Shown piece after piece: positions 35,452-44,892 of a stretch of DNA of 64,000 nt. Location of the stretch: NCBI RefSeq assembly GCF_029667115.1, contig NZ_JARUIU010000006.1:62001-126000 (forward strand), read 5' to 3'. The position numbers and the translations under genes were made by a program. This DNA is from Jeotgalibacillus sp. ET6 (GTDB taxonomy: Bacteria > Bacillota > Bacilli > Bacillales > Jeotgalibacillaceae). Positions within the stretch are counted from its first letter, which is position 1. The number at the start of each line of letters is the position of its first letter. Under the pieces are notes generated by a model. That model ran no database searches and was not told the DNA's origin. It worked only from the letters and a program-made list of their open reading frames with translations.

Positions 35452-35497
35452 AAAATTTTATCTACTCATGTATAATACAAAATTCATAAATTTCACA

Positions 35498-35698
35498 AAG
35501 AGCGAGCTTGGGACAAAAGTGTCTCAAGCTCTTTGACCGTTTTGGCTGCGCTTTAGGCGGACCCTTTCCTCAGGTACGGCGCTGAGCCCTCCTCAGGCTT
35601 TGCCTTTCTTGGTCTCAGCTTGCCGTCATGTCCTGCAGGAGTCGCCACCTTCCGCTCCGCTCACCTACTACTTTTAATAAAATTTCCTCATTTTTTTC
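35498..35698 (-). repeat. Dispersed repeat, copy B
   Basis: Reverse-orientation copy, well conserved: GAGCTTGGGACAAAAG hairpin with CTCAAGCTC (35504-35532), TACGGCGCTGAGCCCTCCTC, CAGCTTGCCGTCATGTCCTG and CTCCGCTCACCTAC. The hairpin end faces prfC and may act as its terminator. The remaining 220 bp to the EAL gene are AT-rich and show nothing further that I can support. Confidence 0.85.
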
Positions 35699-35916
35699 AC
35701 TTATTTTAGTTTTATCCAAGCCACATTCCTTTTAATTTTGACTACTTAATCCTCCTGATCAAGTACTTTTCTAACAATATGACATTACATAAAACTGTCC
35801 TGATTATATTTAAAAAACCTAAATAAAAAAATTTACTAAAAAAGGTTTTCATAGTGACTATTTACATATAAAATAAGAATAATACTATTTAACTATAAAA
35901 GGGAGTGGGTCGAAAG

Positions 35917-36945
35917 ATGGATTATTCGTGCAGCCAATGCGGGGTGTCAGTTAATTTTAACAAACAAGGAACATTTTTTGTAAAACAAATACAGCTTAGT
36001 GAGGCACAAACGATATCCCGTTCGTTTTATCAATCTGACAATTCTGCAGCACTTAATTACACGAATCTTCAAGATATTGAAGAAGCAGCAAAAAAAATAT
36101 ATGCAAGGGGATATCATCATGTGAACTGCGGAGTGGCTCATCAAGGCGGCACAGCATCGTTTATGGACATTCAATTATTCCTTGAAAGAATTCAAAACCG
36201 AGAAACGATTGAATTCATTCAAAATGGCAAATTTGTCAGTCATTTGCAGCCAATATTAAAAGTTGATTCAGGAGACGTTTACGCCTACGAATCCTTGCTC
36301 CGCTCGAACGATCCATCAAAAAGCATCTCTCCATTTGAATTGTTTAAAGTCGCGAATACTACTGGTTTTCATTCACTTCTTGATCAGCGGGCAAGAGAAG
36401 AGGCTATTAAGGCCAAAAAAATGCATATTCAGCATGGAATTAAAAGCTTTATAAATTTTCTTCCTTCAACCATTTACAATCCGGAGTATTGTTTGAAACA
36501 TACGTTTAATATTGTAAAAAAATATGATATAGACCCTGAAGACCTGGTGTTTGAAGTGGTAGAAACAGAAAAAATCACTGATGTAGATCACCTTAAATCC
36601 GTGTTTAATACCTACAAGCGTGAAGGAATTAAAGTAGCACTTGATGATGTGGGGGCAGGATTTTCAACGATCGATATGCTGAAGCTTCTAGAGCCAGATT
36701 ATGTAAAAATTGATCGATCATTTATTTCCTTCTGCGATACGAGTGCGGAAAAACAAGATTTCTTAAAAGAGGTTCGTGAAACATCCCAAAATTTAGGCAT
36801 AAAAGTTCTTGCAGAAGGAATTGAGCGTCAAGAAGAATTGGAAATATGCCAGAAGCTCGGGCTTGACCTGTGCCAGGGCTATCTTTTTGGAAAACCATCA
36901 GAGTCTGCACAATTGCCGGCAGTAACTGAAGCATTTGTTTCGTAA
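35917..36945 (+). CDS. EAL domain protein, probable c-di-GMP phosphodiesterase
   Basis: A 342-aa cytosolic protein. Residues 1-85 hold a CSQCG zinc-like knuckle and no known sensor; the EAL domain spans about 90-335. All key catalytic positions are present: YESLLR (EAL variant), NFLPSTIYN, FEVVETEKI, LDDVGAGFS, VKIDRSFI and LAEGIER, so it is probably an active phosphodiesterase that hydrolyses cyclic di-GMP. No GGDEF domain is attached. GGGAGTGGG precedes the ATG. It is a monocistronic gene between a repeat and a T-box leader. Confidence 0.88.
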   Translation: MDYSCSQCGVSVNFNKQGTFFVKQIQLSEAQTISRSFYQSDNSAALNYTNLQDIEEAAKKIYARGYHHVNCGVAHQGGTASFMDIQLFLERIQNRETIEFIQNGKFVSHLQPILKVDSGDVYAYESLLRSNDPSKSISPFELFKVANTTGFHSLLDQRAREEAIKAKKMHIQHGIKSFINFLPSTIYNPEYCLKHTFNIVKKYDIDPEDLVFEVVETEKITDVDHLKSVFNTYKREGIKVALDDVGAGFSTIDMLKLLEPDYVKIDRSFISFCDTSAEKQDFLKEVRETSQNLGIKVLAEGIERQEELEICQKLGLDLCQGYLFGKPSESAQLPAVTEAFVS

Positions 36946-36979
36946 CTGAGAGTAAGAAATCTGATTTCTCAAAAGCCGG

Positions 36980-37007
36980 TTGACTGTATTGAAATTTATG
37001 CTATTAT
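36980..37007 (+). promoter_or_regulatory. Promoter of the T-box leader
   Basis: TTGACT (36980-36985), 16 bp, TATTAT (37002-37007). Confidence 0.65.
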
Positions 37008-37019
37008 AAGAATGATTCT

Positions 37020-37258
37020 TTAGCGCTTAAAAGCGTTTAAGTGAAATAGCATAAAGCGACGATCCGGCAGACAGAGTAAAAAATTCATGTGCAGAACATA
37101 GAGACTAAGTGGGTGGTGAAAGCTTAGGCAATGAGTTTTTGAATTACACTGCCATTAGTGGATGTACGAAATAAAGCGAACTGTGTACACAGTTTAACAG
37201 GGTGGTACCGCGGAGAACTTCTTCGTCCCTAACCAGGGATTAAGACGTTCTCTTTTTT
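37020..37258 (+). ncRNA. T-box leader, tyrosine specifier
   Basis: AACAGGGTGGTACCGCG (37196-37212) is the T-box antiterminator sequence, followed by a terminator stem ending GTTCTCTTTTTT. Stem I pairs GGCAG (37056-37060) with CTGCC, and AAAAATTCAT with ATGAGTTTTT; the internal loop between them has GAATTACA on its 3' side, placing TAC (37145-37147, Tyr) as the specifier codon. Uncharged tRNA-Tyr would stabilise the antiterminator and switch on the downstream transporter gene. Confidence 0.85.
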
Positions 37259-37379
37259 ATTTTGGCTATAAAAAGGCTATTAAACGACCCATACTGTTAA
37301 CAATGAGGAAAGAATCTAAGAACTCTCTTTTAGGAAATACGTTTTGTGATCTATATTGAATAGCCAGGAGGTAATAAAT

Positions 37380-38777
37380 ATGAACGAAACTGAGTCTTTT
37401 AAAACGTCAAACAGAGAAGCAATTTTCATTCTTTTTACTATAGTAGCGTGTATCAGTGCAAGTATGATCCACTTTCAAACAGTTCCACACATTCCAATCG
37501 TCATCAGTATTCTGCTGCTTTTTGGATTTGGTTTATGGAAGAGAGTTTCAATTAAAGAACTGCAGGAAGGGATGACCTCCGGTGCAGCTTCAGGATTAAG
37601 CGCCGTCTTTTTATTTTTCTTTATTGGCATGCTGATCAGCAGTTTCATCCTTTCAGGGACCATTCCGACTTTAATGTACAGCGGGCTGCTGATCGCTGAC
37701 TGGCCATTTTATTTTTCAATTGTTTTTATCGTTACAGCGATGGTTGGAATCTCCATAGGAAGTTCGCTGACTACCACTGCTACATTAGGGGTAGCGTTTA
37801 TAGGGATGTCTACGTCCCTGGATTATTCCCTTGCAGTAACAGCAGGAGCAATCGTGTCGGGTGCCTTCTTCGGAGATAAGATGTCACCTTTGTCCGATAC
37901 AACGAATCTTGCTTCTACGGTTGTTGGGGTGGATCTGTTTGATCATATAAGAAATATGACGTGGACAACCCTCCCTGCGTTTATTCTTTCATTACTGGTG
38001 TTTGGAATTCTATCACCTGCTAATGAGGAAGCAATCACGGGCGAAAGTCTGGATATTCTACGAAACGGGCTCACCGATACTGGGCTCATCCATTGGTATT
38101 CTCTGCTGCCTATCGCAGGACTGCTTATAATGGCGGTAAAAAAGGTGCCAGCCAAGCTTGCTCTTGCAGTAACGATTGTTTTTAGTATTTCATTGTCATA
38201 CATGCACACATTTACCTCTTATTCAGACTTGGCATCGATTTTAATGGATGGGTATGTTTCTTCCACTGGTATAGAAAACATTGATGAACTCCTTACAAGA
38301 GGCGGACTACAGTCCATGCTTTTTACTGTTTCTCTTGTTCTCCTCGCACTTGGTCTGGGAGGACTTCTTTTTAAACTGGGCATCATAAAAGCATTACTTT
38401 CCCTGGTCGAAAAGAAGCTGAAAAAATCATCCTCTGCTCTGCTATCTGCGGCTGGAACAGCTTTTGGCATTAATGTCGTTATAGGAGAACAATACTTATC
38501 AATCCTTCTGGCCGGAGAATCTTACAAACGGTCCATTGACGACTTAAGTCTTGAAAGAAAAAATTTATCCAGGGTGCTTGAAGATGCAGGAACTGTGGTT
38601 AATCCACTCGTGCCATGGGGAGTGTGTGGGGTATTTATCACCAGCGTGCTTGGAGTGCCCACGCTTGAGTACATTCCCTTTGCGCTGTTTTGTCTGCTCT
38701 GCCCCGTACTGACCGTGCTGTTTTGCTTAACTGGATGGACCATTACCCACCAAAAAAAGAATAGCTCTATATTGTAA
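37380..38777 (+). CDS. NhaC-family transporter under tyrosine T-box control
   Basis: A 465-aa membrane protein with about 11-12 hydrophobic helices and NhaC-family marks: FFFIGMLISSFILSGTIPT, GISIGSSLTTTATLGVAFIG, SGAFFGDKMSPLSDTTNLAS and VLEDAGTVVNPLVPWGVCG. The family is annotated as Na+/H+ antiporters, but members preceded by a tyrosine T-box (YheL-like) have been proposed in comparative genomics to carry tyrosine. With the leader here and tyrosine catabolic genes in the window, tyrosine uptake is a reasonable inference. ATG 37380 follows CCAGGAGG. Confidence 0.85.
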   Translation: MNETESFKTSNREAIFILFTIVACISASMIHFQTVPHIPIVISILLLFGFGLWKRVSIKELQEGMTSGAASGLSAVFLFFFIGMLISSFILSGTIPTLMYSGLLIADWPFYFSIVFIVTAMVGISIGSSLTTTATLGVAFIGMSTSLDYSLAVTAGAIVSGAFFGDKMSPLSDTTNLASTVVGVDLFDHIRNMTWTTLPAFILSLLVFGILSPANEEAITGESLDILRNGLTDTGLIHWYSLLPIAGLLIMAVKKVPAKLALAVTIVFSISLSYMHTFTSYSDLASILMDGYVSSTGIENIDELLTRGGLQSMLFTVSLVLLALGLGGLLFKLGIIKALLSLVEKKLKKSSSALLSAAGTAFGINVVIGEQYLSILLAGESYKRSIDDLSLERKNLSRVLEDAGTVVNPLVPWGVCGVFITSVLGVPTLEYIPFALFCLLCPVLTVLFCLTGWTITHQKKNSSIL

Positions 38778-38788
38778 AATAAAATGAT

Positions 38789-39020
38789 AAGTGAGGCTGG
38801 GACAGAACTCAAACAAGTTTAAAAAATGAGGATCTATTTATTACTAGTAGTAGGTGAGCGGAGCGGAGGGTGGCGACTCCTGCAGGATATGACGGCAAGC
38901 TGAGACCCCTTAAGGCAAAGCCTTTAGGAGGGCTCAGCGCCGTCCCTGCGGAAAGCGTCCACCTGAAGCGAAGTGAACCGGTCGTAGAGCTTGAGACACT
39001 TTTGTCCCAAGCTCTTTTTA
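38789..39020 (+). repeat. Dispersed repeat, copy C (reference copy)
   Basis: Forward copy of about 230 bp: GAGGCTGGGACAGAACTC, AGTAGGTGAGCGGAGCGGAG, GTGGCGACTCCTGCAGGATA, GACGGCAAGCTGAGACC, GGGCTCAGCGCCGTCCCTGC, GGAAAGCGTCCACCTGAAGC, GAGCTTGAGACACTTTTGTC and CCAAGCTCTTTTT. The last two form the terminal hairpin and T-run, ending the transporter gene. The 225 bp from here to the efflux pump start contain no gene; a short AT-rich promoter-like region is likely but not clear. Confidence 0.88.
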
Positions 39021-39246
39021 TAAAAATAACGATTTGCCCATAAATTACCTCTATCATAGAAGCACTAATTTAAAAAACATAGAATCTTCAGAGTGAAGAA
39101 AAGGCATTTAGAATAATTGGTAATTTTGTTTATATTGTGAACGACCGCTTTAAATATTGAATAACGACACACTAGTCAGTATAGTAAATAGACATAGTAT
39201 GATAGTTGGACGATGTCAATTTTGTCCGGCGGAGGGAGAGTTTCGG

Positions 39247-42200
39247 TTGAATATCAGTAATTTCTCAGTAAGAAGACCTGTTTTTACCATTGTCACCATG
39301 CTTTTAGTAATTTTACTCGGGACTATTTCTTTAACAAGAATCCCAATTAAACTTATTCCGGATATAAATCCTCCGGTTGCAGTCGTCGTAACCTCGTATC
39401 CCGGTGCAAGCCCCACGGAAGTTCTTGAAAAAGTCACTAAGCCGATTGAATCTCAGCTAGCGCTGCTTCCTGGATTGAAAAATGTTCAGTCCACTTCGGA
39501 AGAAGGATCTAATCTGGTCTTCCTTGAATTTACTTTTGCAACAGATATAGATGAAGTAGAAGGAGATATCCAGCAGGCTGTTCAGCAGGTGGAAGTGCCT
39601 GAAGGTGCAGCTGAGCCAAGGGTTCTGAAATTTGATCCTTCTCAATTTCCAGTCATACAGCTAAGCCTGAGATCGTCTGACGATTCAGCAGATATCCGGG
39701 AACTTGCTGAAGAATTAGAACTGGAATTAACCCGAACAGATGGCGTTGCAAGCGTCGATATTTCCAATTCACTATCCGAAGAAGTCCGGATTTTGTTGGA
39801 TCAGGACCAGCTTGAAGAATATGGACTTACGCAATCAGATGTGCTGAATTCTATTCAGTCCAATAATATCTCATTTCCTGGTGATACCGTTCAGACGGAA
39901 GGCAAGGACCTCACTACAAGAATTTTAAGCACCCTTACTTCAGTCGAAGACATTGAGGATCTTGTTATTACCGTTAATCCGGCAGATGGAGAAAATATAC
40001 TTATCAGTGATCTTGCGGAAGTAACATTAGGGGAGGAAGAGTCTGATGTTATAACACGTGCAAATGAAGAACAAGCGGTTCTGATTAGTGTGCTGCAGGA
40101 GTCCGATGCCAATACAGCTGATGTATCCACAGCTTTTCAGGACGAGCTAAACCGTTTGCTTGAGGAAGACCGCTACGAATCCATTACTGCGGATGTGTTA
40201 TTTGACCAGGGGGATTATATCCAGCTGGCCATTGGAAACATTGGTAATGCCCTGATTATTGGTGGGCTTTTCGCCATGATCGTTTTATTCCTGTTTTTAC
40301 GTAATGTAAAAAGTCCGATTATTATTGGAGTAGCCATTCCATATTCGGTTATCGTTACATTTGTTTTAATGTTTTTCTCAGACTTCTCCTTAAATATCTT
40401 TACGCTGGGTGCTTTGGCACTGGGAATCGGAATGCTTGTGGATAATGCCATTGTAGTACTTGAAAATATATTCAGGCATTTATCCATGAAAAAAGATCCT
40501 AAAACAGCCGCTAAAGATGGGGCAAAGGAAGTAGCGGGAGCGATAACCGCTTCTACCTTAACAACGGTAGCTGTGTTTATTCCTGTTATTTTTATTGAAG
40601 GATTGATTGGAGACCTTTTTACCGAATTTGCTTTAACCATATCATTCAGTTTATTTGCTTCTTTGGTAGTGGCACTGACAGTTGTACCGATGCTCGCGAG
40701 CAGACTGCTTAAAACTCCGCCTAAAAACTTTGAAGCAGAGCGAAAGCAGACATCGTATATGAAGGGCTTTGAAAAAACGATTCGCTGGGCACTTCGCAGA
40801 CGCTGGGCGCCTATACTGCTGACTTTCCTGCTTCTTGCAGGCGGTGCAGCAGGAATTACCACTGTAGGAACGCAATTTCTACCTGCAACAGATGAAGGGT
40901 TCTTTAGTATCCGTGTTTCATTAGAGAATGGTACGGCTCTTGAAGAAACAGACAGAGTAGTAGAAGCGATAGAAGAGGAATTGAAACAAGAAGAAGCAGT
41001 TGAGGTGTATGTCAGTCAGGTAGGTGCACTCCAGCAGGGCTCCTTTGATGGGGGATCGGATGGAAGTATAGCTGATATATCAGTGAAGATGATTCCACTT
41101 GATGACCGGGATGTTTCTGTCTTTGAATTTATTGAAGATCTTTCTCCAAAAATCGAAGAAGCAGCACTCGAAGTAAATGAAACCGCAGAAGTGTCAGCGG
41201 ATCTGCAGACAGCCACAGGATCATCACCGCAGACGCTGTCCTTCTCCGTCAGGGATACTGATGAGTCCAGACTGGAGGAAGCTGTTGATGAAATCGAAAC
41301 AGCTCTTCTGGATCTTGATTCCATTACAGAAGTTGAAACTGACCTTGAAGATACAGTAGAGGAAATACAGCTTACAATTGACCGGGAAAGCGCGCGTGAG
41401 TACGGATTTGCGCCTGCTCAAATTGCTCAATCAGTCAACAATGTAACAAGGGGCGCATTAGCTACACAAATCATCTCTGAAAATTCTCAGGTATACAGTG
41501 TATTTGTGCAGTATGAAGAAGAAGTGGCTAATACACTTGAAGGATTACGGTCACTTTCATTGCGGGCTCCGAGCGGAAGTTTTGTTGAATTGCAGGAACT
41601 GGCTGCTATCGAAACAGCAGAAGGACCTGTATCCATTCAACGTATTGATCAGCAGGCGGCAGTAGGGTTTACAGCTACGTATACCTCTGGAACCAACCTC
41701 GGTTCTATATCAACCGAAGTGGATGAAGTAATCGCTGATCTTGAACTCGCGGATGAAACAGAAGTAGTATTTGGCGGAGACAGAGAGCTCTTGGATGATT
41801 CTCTTAACGATATGCTCTTAGCCGTTGTACTTGCGATCATTTTGGTTTACTTTGTAATGGCCGCACAATTTGAATCGTTTAAATACCCATTCGTCATTAT
41901 GTTTACTGTACCGCTAATGGTCATTGGTGTGGCAATTGCACTAGTTGTTACTCAAACCCCGGTCAGTGTGACCGCTATTATTGGTCTGTTAGTACTCTCA
42001 GGTATTGTTGTAAACAATGGGATTGTGCTGGTCGATTATATTAACCAGCGAAAAGCGGATGGCATGTCAAGCTATGATGCTATTGTGACTTCCGTCCGGG
42101 ACCGGCTTCGTCCAATTCTGATGACTGCTTTAACCACGATTCTTGGCCTTCTTCCGCTGGCCTTGGGAATTGGGGAAGGAACGGAAATTAATCAGCCGAT

Positions 42201-42345
42201 GGCAATTACAGTTATAGGAGGACTTATCAGTTCTACATTCCTCACCCTGTATATTGTCCCGATTGTTTACAGCTTCTTAGATCCTGAAACAAGAAAGATG
42301 AATCGCAAAAAAAGTAAAAAGAAAATACAAGTGAACGAAAATTAA
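39247..42345 (+). CDS. swrC: RND efflux pump, SwrC/AcrB type
   Basis: A 1032-aa HAE1-type resistance-nodulation-division transporter: N-terminal helix (FSVRRPVFTIVTMLLVILL), PGASPTEVLEKVTKPIESQL, paired porter domains, and the central transmembrane block with GALALGIGMLVDNAIVVLEN, whose Asp is part of the proton relay. The C-terminal half repeats the fold, with VLSGIVVNNGIVLVDYIN. In B. subtilis SwrC exports surfactin and aids swarming; that substrate is not implied here. The large loops are strongly acidic. TTG 39247 is chosen because GGAGGGAGAG lies just upstream and the family begins MNISNFSVRRP-like; the longer frame to 39157 is unlikely. Confidence 0.9.
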   Translation: MNISNFSVRRPVFTIVTMLLVILLGTISLTRIPIKLIPDINPPVAVVVTSYPGASPTEVLEKVTKPIESQLALLPGLKNVQSTSEEGSNLVFLEFTFATDIDEVEGDIQQAVQQVEVPEGAAEPRVLKFDPSQFPVIQLSLRSSDDSADIRELAEELELELTRTDGVASVDISNSLSEEVRILLDQDQLEEYGLTQSDVLNSIQSNNISFPGDTVQTEGKDLTTRILSTLTSVEDIEDLVITVNPADGENILISDLAEVTLGEEESDVITRANEEQAVLISVLQESDANTADVSTAFQDELNRLLEEDRYESITADVLFDQGDYIQLAIGNIGNALIIGGLFAMIVLFLFLRNVKSPIIIGVAIPYSVIVTFVLMFFSDFSLNIFTLGALALGIGMLVDNAIVVLENIFRHLSMKKDPKTAAKDGAKEVAGAITASTLTTVAVFIPVIFIEGLIGDLFTEFALTISFSLFASLVVALTVVPMLASRLLKTPPKNFEAERKQTSYMKGFEKTIRWALRRRWAPILLTFLLLAGGAAGITTVGTQFLPATDEGFFSIRVSLENGTALEETDRVVEAIEEELKQEEAVEVYVSQVGALQQGSFDGGSDGSIADISVKMIPLDDRDVSVFEFIEDLSPKIEEAALEVNETAEVSADLQTATGSSPQTLSFSVRDTDESRLEEAVDEIETALLDLDSITEVETDLEDTVEEIQLTIDRESAREYGFAPAQIAQSVNNVTRGALATQIISENSQVYSVFVQYEEEVANTLEGLRSLSLRAPSGSFVELQELAAIETAEGPVSIQRIDQQAAVGFTATYTSGTNLGSISTEVDEVIADLELADETEVVFGGDRELLDDSLNDMLLAVVLAIILVYFVMAAQFESFKYPFVIMFTVPLMVIGVAIALVVTQTPVSVTAIIGLLVLSGIVVNNGIVLVDYINQRKADGMSSYDAIVTSVRDRLRPILMTALTTILGLLPLALGIGEGTEINQPMAITVIGGLISSTFLTLYIVPIVYSFLDPETRKMNRKKSKKKIQVNEN

Positions 42346-42349
42346 TATG

Positions 42350-42384
42350 AAGGGGTTCAGCCAAAATGGTTGAACCCCTTATTT
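42350..42384 (+). terminator. Terminator of the RND pump gene
   Basis: AAGGGGTTCA and TGAACCCCTT around an 11-nt loop, followed by ATTTAAT. Confidence 0.85.
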
Positions 42385-42422
42385 AATATCTTTACTATTG
42401 AATAAAAAGGGGGAATAAAAGA

Positions 42423-43511
42423 ATGAAAGAAGGTTATTTTATTACAGGTTTTCCCGGTTTTATTAGTGAACAACTTATAAAATTCTGGCTTTCTGAAAGC
42501 AGTGAAAAAAAAATCTATGTGCTGGTGCTTCCTGCTATGATGAAAAAAGCCAACGAAACCATTGAAAAGCTGATGCGTGAAGGAATGAATACATCCACCA
42601 TTCACGTTATAGAGGGAGATATTACAAAAAAAGATCTGGGCTTGCCGCTCCCAACAAAAGAGCATCTTCAGAACAAGATACACTATGTTTGGCATCTCGC
42701 AGCAGTATACGATCTTGCTGTTGAAAAATCTCTGGCCTATAAAGTGAATGTTACCGGTACGTATCATGTAAATGAATGGGTAAAGGGTCTACCAAACTTA
42801 AAGCGCTACGTCTATTTCAGCACCGCATATGTTGCAGGGAGAAGAGAAGGGGCTATTAGAGCGGATGAACTAATACGTCCATATCAATTTAGAAATTACT
42901 ATGAAGAAACAAAATACGAAGCGGAAGTATTGGTCCAAAAATGCAAAAAAGAGATTCCAATTACTATTTTCAGGCCTTCTATTGTGAAAGGAGACAAAAA
43001 GGGGGCTACCACGAAGTTTGATGGTCCATATTATTTAATGAATATTATGGACAGATTAAGGAAATACGGATCAATCCCTTACATAGGAAAAAGCAGTGCC
43101 GAATTAAACGTCGTACCTGTGGATTATGTGATTGCAGCTGCTGACTGGCTGAGCAGATTGGATAACAGTGCAGGAAAGACGTATCACCTGACAGACCCGC
43201 AAGCTTACCCTGCGCGGGAAATTTTCCGCTTTATGATGATGGCGCAGATTGGAAAAAAACCAACATACACTGTTCCTTACTCATTAGTTAATAAACTTCT
43301 TCGTGTACCTTATATCAGAAAATATTTAGGTGTGGAGAGACAGGCGCTTGACTATTTTCAATATATGGGAAGGTTTGTTCAGGATGAGACAGAAAAAGAC
43401 CTGGCGGGCTCTACTATCAGCTGCCCCGACTATTTAGACACATTGGGAGCAATGGTGACATATTATGAACAGCATAAAAATAATAAAAACTTACATCCTC
43501 CTGTAAACTGA
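42423..43511 (+). CDS. Extended SDR oxidoreductase (fatty acyl reductase-like)
   Basis: A 362-aa Rossmann protein. The nucleotide loop GYFITGFPGFISEQL and the YYEETKYEAEVLV active site (Tyr-x-x-x-Lys) fit extended SDRs of the NAD-binding 4 (male-sterility) group, which includes fatty-acyl-CoA reductases and carboxylic acid reductase domains. The C-terminal half (HLTDPQAYPAREIFRFMM) resembles their substrate lid. Substrate unknown. It has AAGGGGGA before the ATG and lies after the RND pump terminator. Confidence 0.8.
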   Translation: MKEGYFITGFPGFISEQLIKFWLSESSEKKIYVLVLPAMMKKANETIEKLMREGMNTSTIHVIEGDITKKDLGLPLPTKEHLQNKIHYVWHLAAVYDLAVEKSLAYKVNVTGTYHVNEWVKGLPNLKRYVYFSTAYVAGRREGAIRADELIRPYQFRNYYEETKYEAEVLVQKCKKEIPITIFRPSIVKGDKKGATTKFDGPYYLMNIMDRLRKYGSIPYIGKSSAELNVVPVDYVIAAADWLSRLDNSAGKTYHLTDPQAYPAREIFRFMMMAQIGKKPTYTVPYSLVNKLLRVPYIRKYLGVERQALDYFQYMGRFVQDETEKDLAGSTISCPDYLDTLGAMVTYYEQHKNNKNLHPPVN

Positions 43512-43587
43512 AAAAAATTAAACATATGTGTACAATTTTCCATCAGGTGTTATAATAAAATAAATTAAATATTTCTTTGACATGCTG

Positions 43588-43737
43588 TCAAGGGGGAGTA
43601 GCTATGGTCGCTTTAATCAGGCGGCTAATTACTGGTCGTCATCACATGGAGTCATCATCCATCGGCCTTAATGGCATATACATATGCTTAGCAAGACCTT
43701 TGCCTTTTATTAGGTAAAGGTCTTTTTTGCGGTTTTT
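43588..43737 (+). ncRNA. yybP-ykoY (Mn2+) riboswitch
   Basis: The conserved GGGGAGTAG block (43593-43601) and the late ACCTTTGCC (43697-43705) are the hallmark sequences of this class. The latter also forms the 5' arm of a terminator with GGTAAAGGTCTTTTTT (43713-43728). The gene downstream is TerC, a known yybP-ykoY target family. A TATAAT (43551-43556) lies upstream. Confidence 0.85.
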
Positions 43738-43788
43738 TGCATAGGCACCCCATGATATTGGTGACAATGAAGTAAAGGAGGAAAATGA

Positions 43789-44580
43789 ATGGATGCAGCT
43801 TTACTATTAGAGTACGGATGGGTTTTACTCATCCTTGTGGGGTTAGAAGGTATACTAGCAGCGGATAATGCAGTAGTAATGGCAGTGATGGTAAAGCATC
43901 TCCCGCCGGAGCAAAGAAAGAAGGCATTATTTTACGGTCTATTTGGAGCTTTTATCTTCCGTTTTGCATCTTTATTTCTGATTGCAGTCTTAATTGATGT
44001 ATGGCAGGTGCAGGCGCTTGGAGCTATTTATTTGTTATATATTTCAATCAGCCATATTATAAAGCAGGCCCGTTCTTCTAAAGCTGAACTCACAGACGTA
44101 GAAAAAGCAAAAAAAGAAACAGAGGGTTCAGGATTTTGGATGACAGTTCTAAAGGTGGAAATTGCAGATATTGCATTCGCCATCGATTCCATGCTTGCAG
44201 CAGTCGCACTGGCTTTGACATTGCCGGCAGTTGGAGCATTCGAAATAGGCGGCATTGATGGAGGCCAATTTATCGTAATCTTCCTGGGTGGCTTGATTGG
44301 CTTGATCATCATGAGGTTTGCAGCTCACTGGTTCGTTCGTCTGCTCGGTAAATACCCATTGCTTGAAACAACTGCATTTTTAATTGTCGGATGGGTTGGG
44401 GTTAAGCTGGTAGTTCTTACGCTTGGGCATCCGAACCTTGCAATTATCGATACTCACTTCCCGCATTCGACGCCATGGAAAATCATTTTCTGGAGCATAT
44501 TGGTTATCATCGCAGTGGGAGGCTATATCCTGGCAAGAAAGAAAGGAAGTCAGGAAAATATAGAAGATCTTTCGGTTTAA
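43789..44580 (+). CDS. TerC family integral membrane protein
   Basis: A 263-aa protein with about seven hydrophobic helices and TerC signatures: LVGLEGILAADNAVVMAVMV and LKVEIADIAFAIDSMLAAVA, each with membrane-embedded acidic residues. Family members, including Bacillus YkoY, are linked to manganese export or metallation of secreted enzymes. Regulation by the upstream Mn2+ riboswitch supports that role. AAAGGAGG precedes; the start is ATG 43789. Confidence 0.9.
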   Translation: MDAALLLEYGWVLLILVGLEGILAADNAVVMAVMVKHLPPEQRKKALFYGLFGAFIFRFASLFLIAVLIDVWQVQALGAIYLLYISISHIIKQARSSKAELTDVEKAKKETEGSGFWMTVLKVEIADIAFAIDSMLAAVALALTLPAVGAFEIGGIDGGQFIVIFLGGLIGLIIMRFAAHWFVRLLGKYPLLETTAFLIVGWVGVKLVVLTLGHPNLAIIDTHFPHSTPWKIIFWSILVIIAVGGYILARKKGSQENIEDLSV

Positions 44581-44599
44581 GGACACAAAACCTTACAAT

Positions 44600-44648
44600 G
44601 GGCTTTTTGGGAACTCGCATATTTGTGAGTTTTCAGACAGCCTTTTTG
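44600..44648 (+). terminator. Probable terC terminator
   Basis: GGCTTTTTGGGAACTC pairs imperfectly with GTGAGTTTTCAGACAGCC, followed by TTTTTG. Confidence 0.5.
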
Positions 44649-44687
44649 TATGGATTTTGTATGGATTTTGTATGGATTTTGTATGGA
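44644..44687 (+). repeat. Tandem repeat, 4 x 11 bp
   Basis: TTTTGTATGGA is repeated four times without change directly after the terC terminator. It lies in the 312-bp gap before ktrD, which otherwise contains a TATAAT at 44782-44787 and no gene. Confidence 0.85.
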
Positions 44688-44892
44688 TATTGAGAATTCA
44701 TAAAAACATTTTAATTTTTTCAAGTATTGATTAGGAAAATATAGCTCCTTTAGCTAAAAGAAAGTTAGGCAAAAAAAGGGGTATAATAACAATATGATGC
44801 AAATTTTTGATGGTTTTTCATTTACTCATTCCTTTTCTGTCGAAAATCAGCTAAGCTATCATTAGACTAAGGCAAGTGAAAGGATTTAACCT

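Noticed and set aside
39157-39246. 30-residue N-terminal extension of the RND pump
   Set aside because: The strong GGAGGGAGAG and the conserved FSVRRPVF start support TTG 39247.
40215-40862. 215-codon minus-strand frame inside the RND pump gene
   Set aside because: It is antisense to a clear coding region, lacks a ribosome binding site and has low-complexity composition.
44644-44687. CRISPR array
   Set aside because: The repeat unit is 11 bp with no spacers and no cas genes.
44475-44693. 72-codon frame ending in repeats of YGFCMDF
   Set aside because: It is a by-product of the 11-bp tandem repeat and overlaps terC in another frame.
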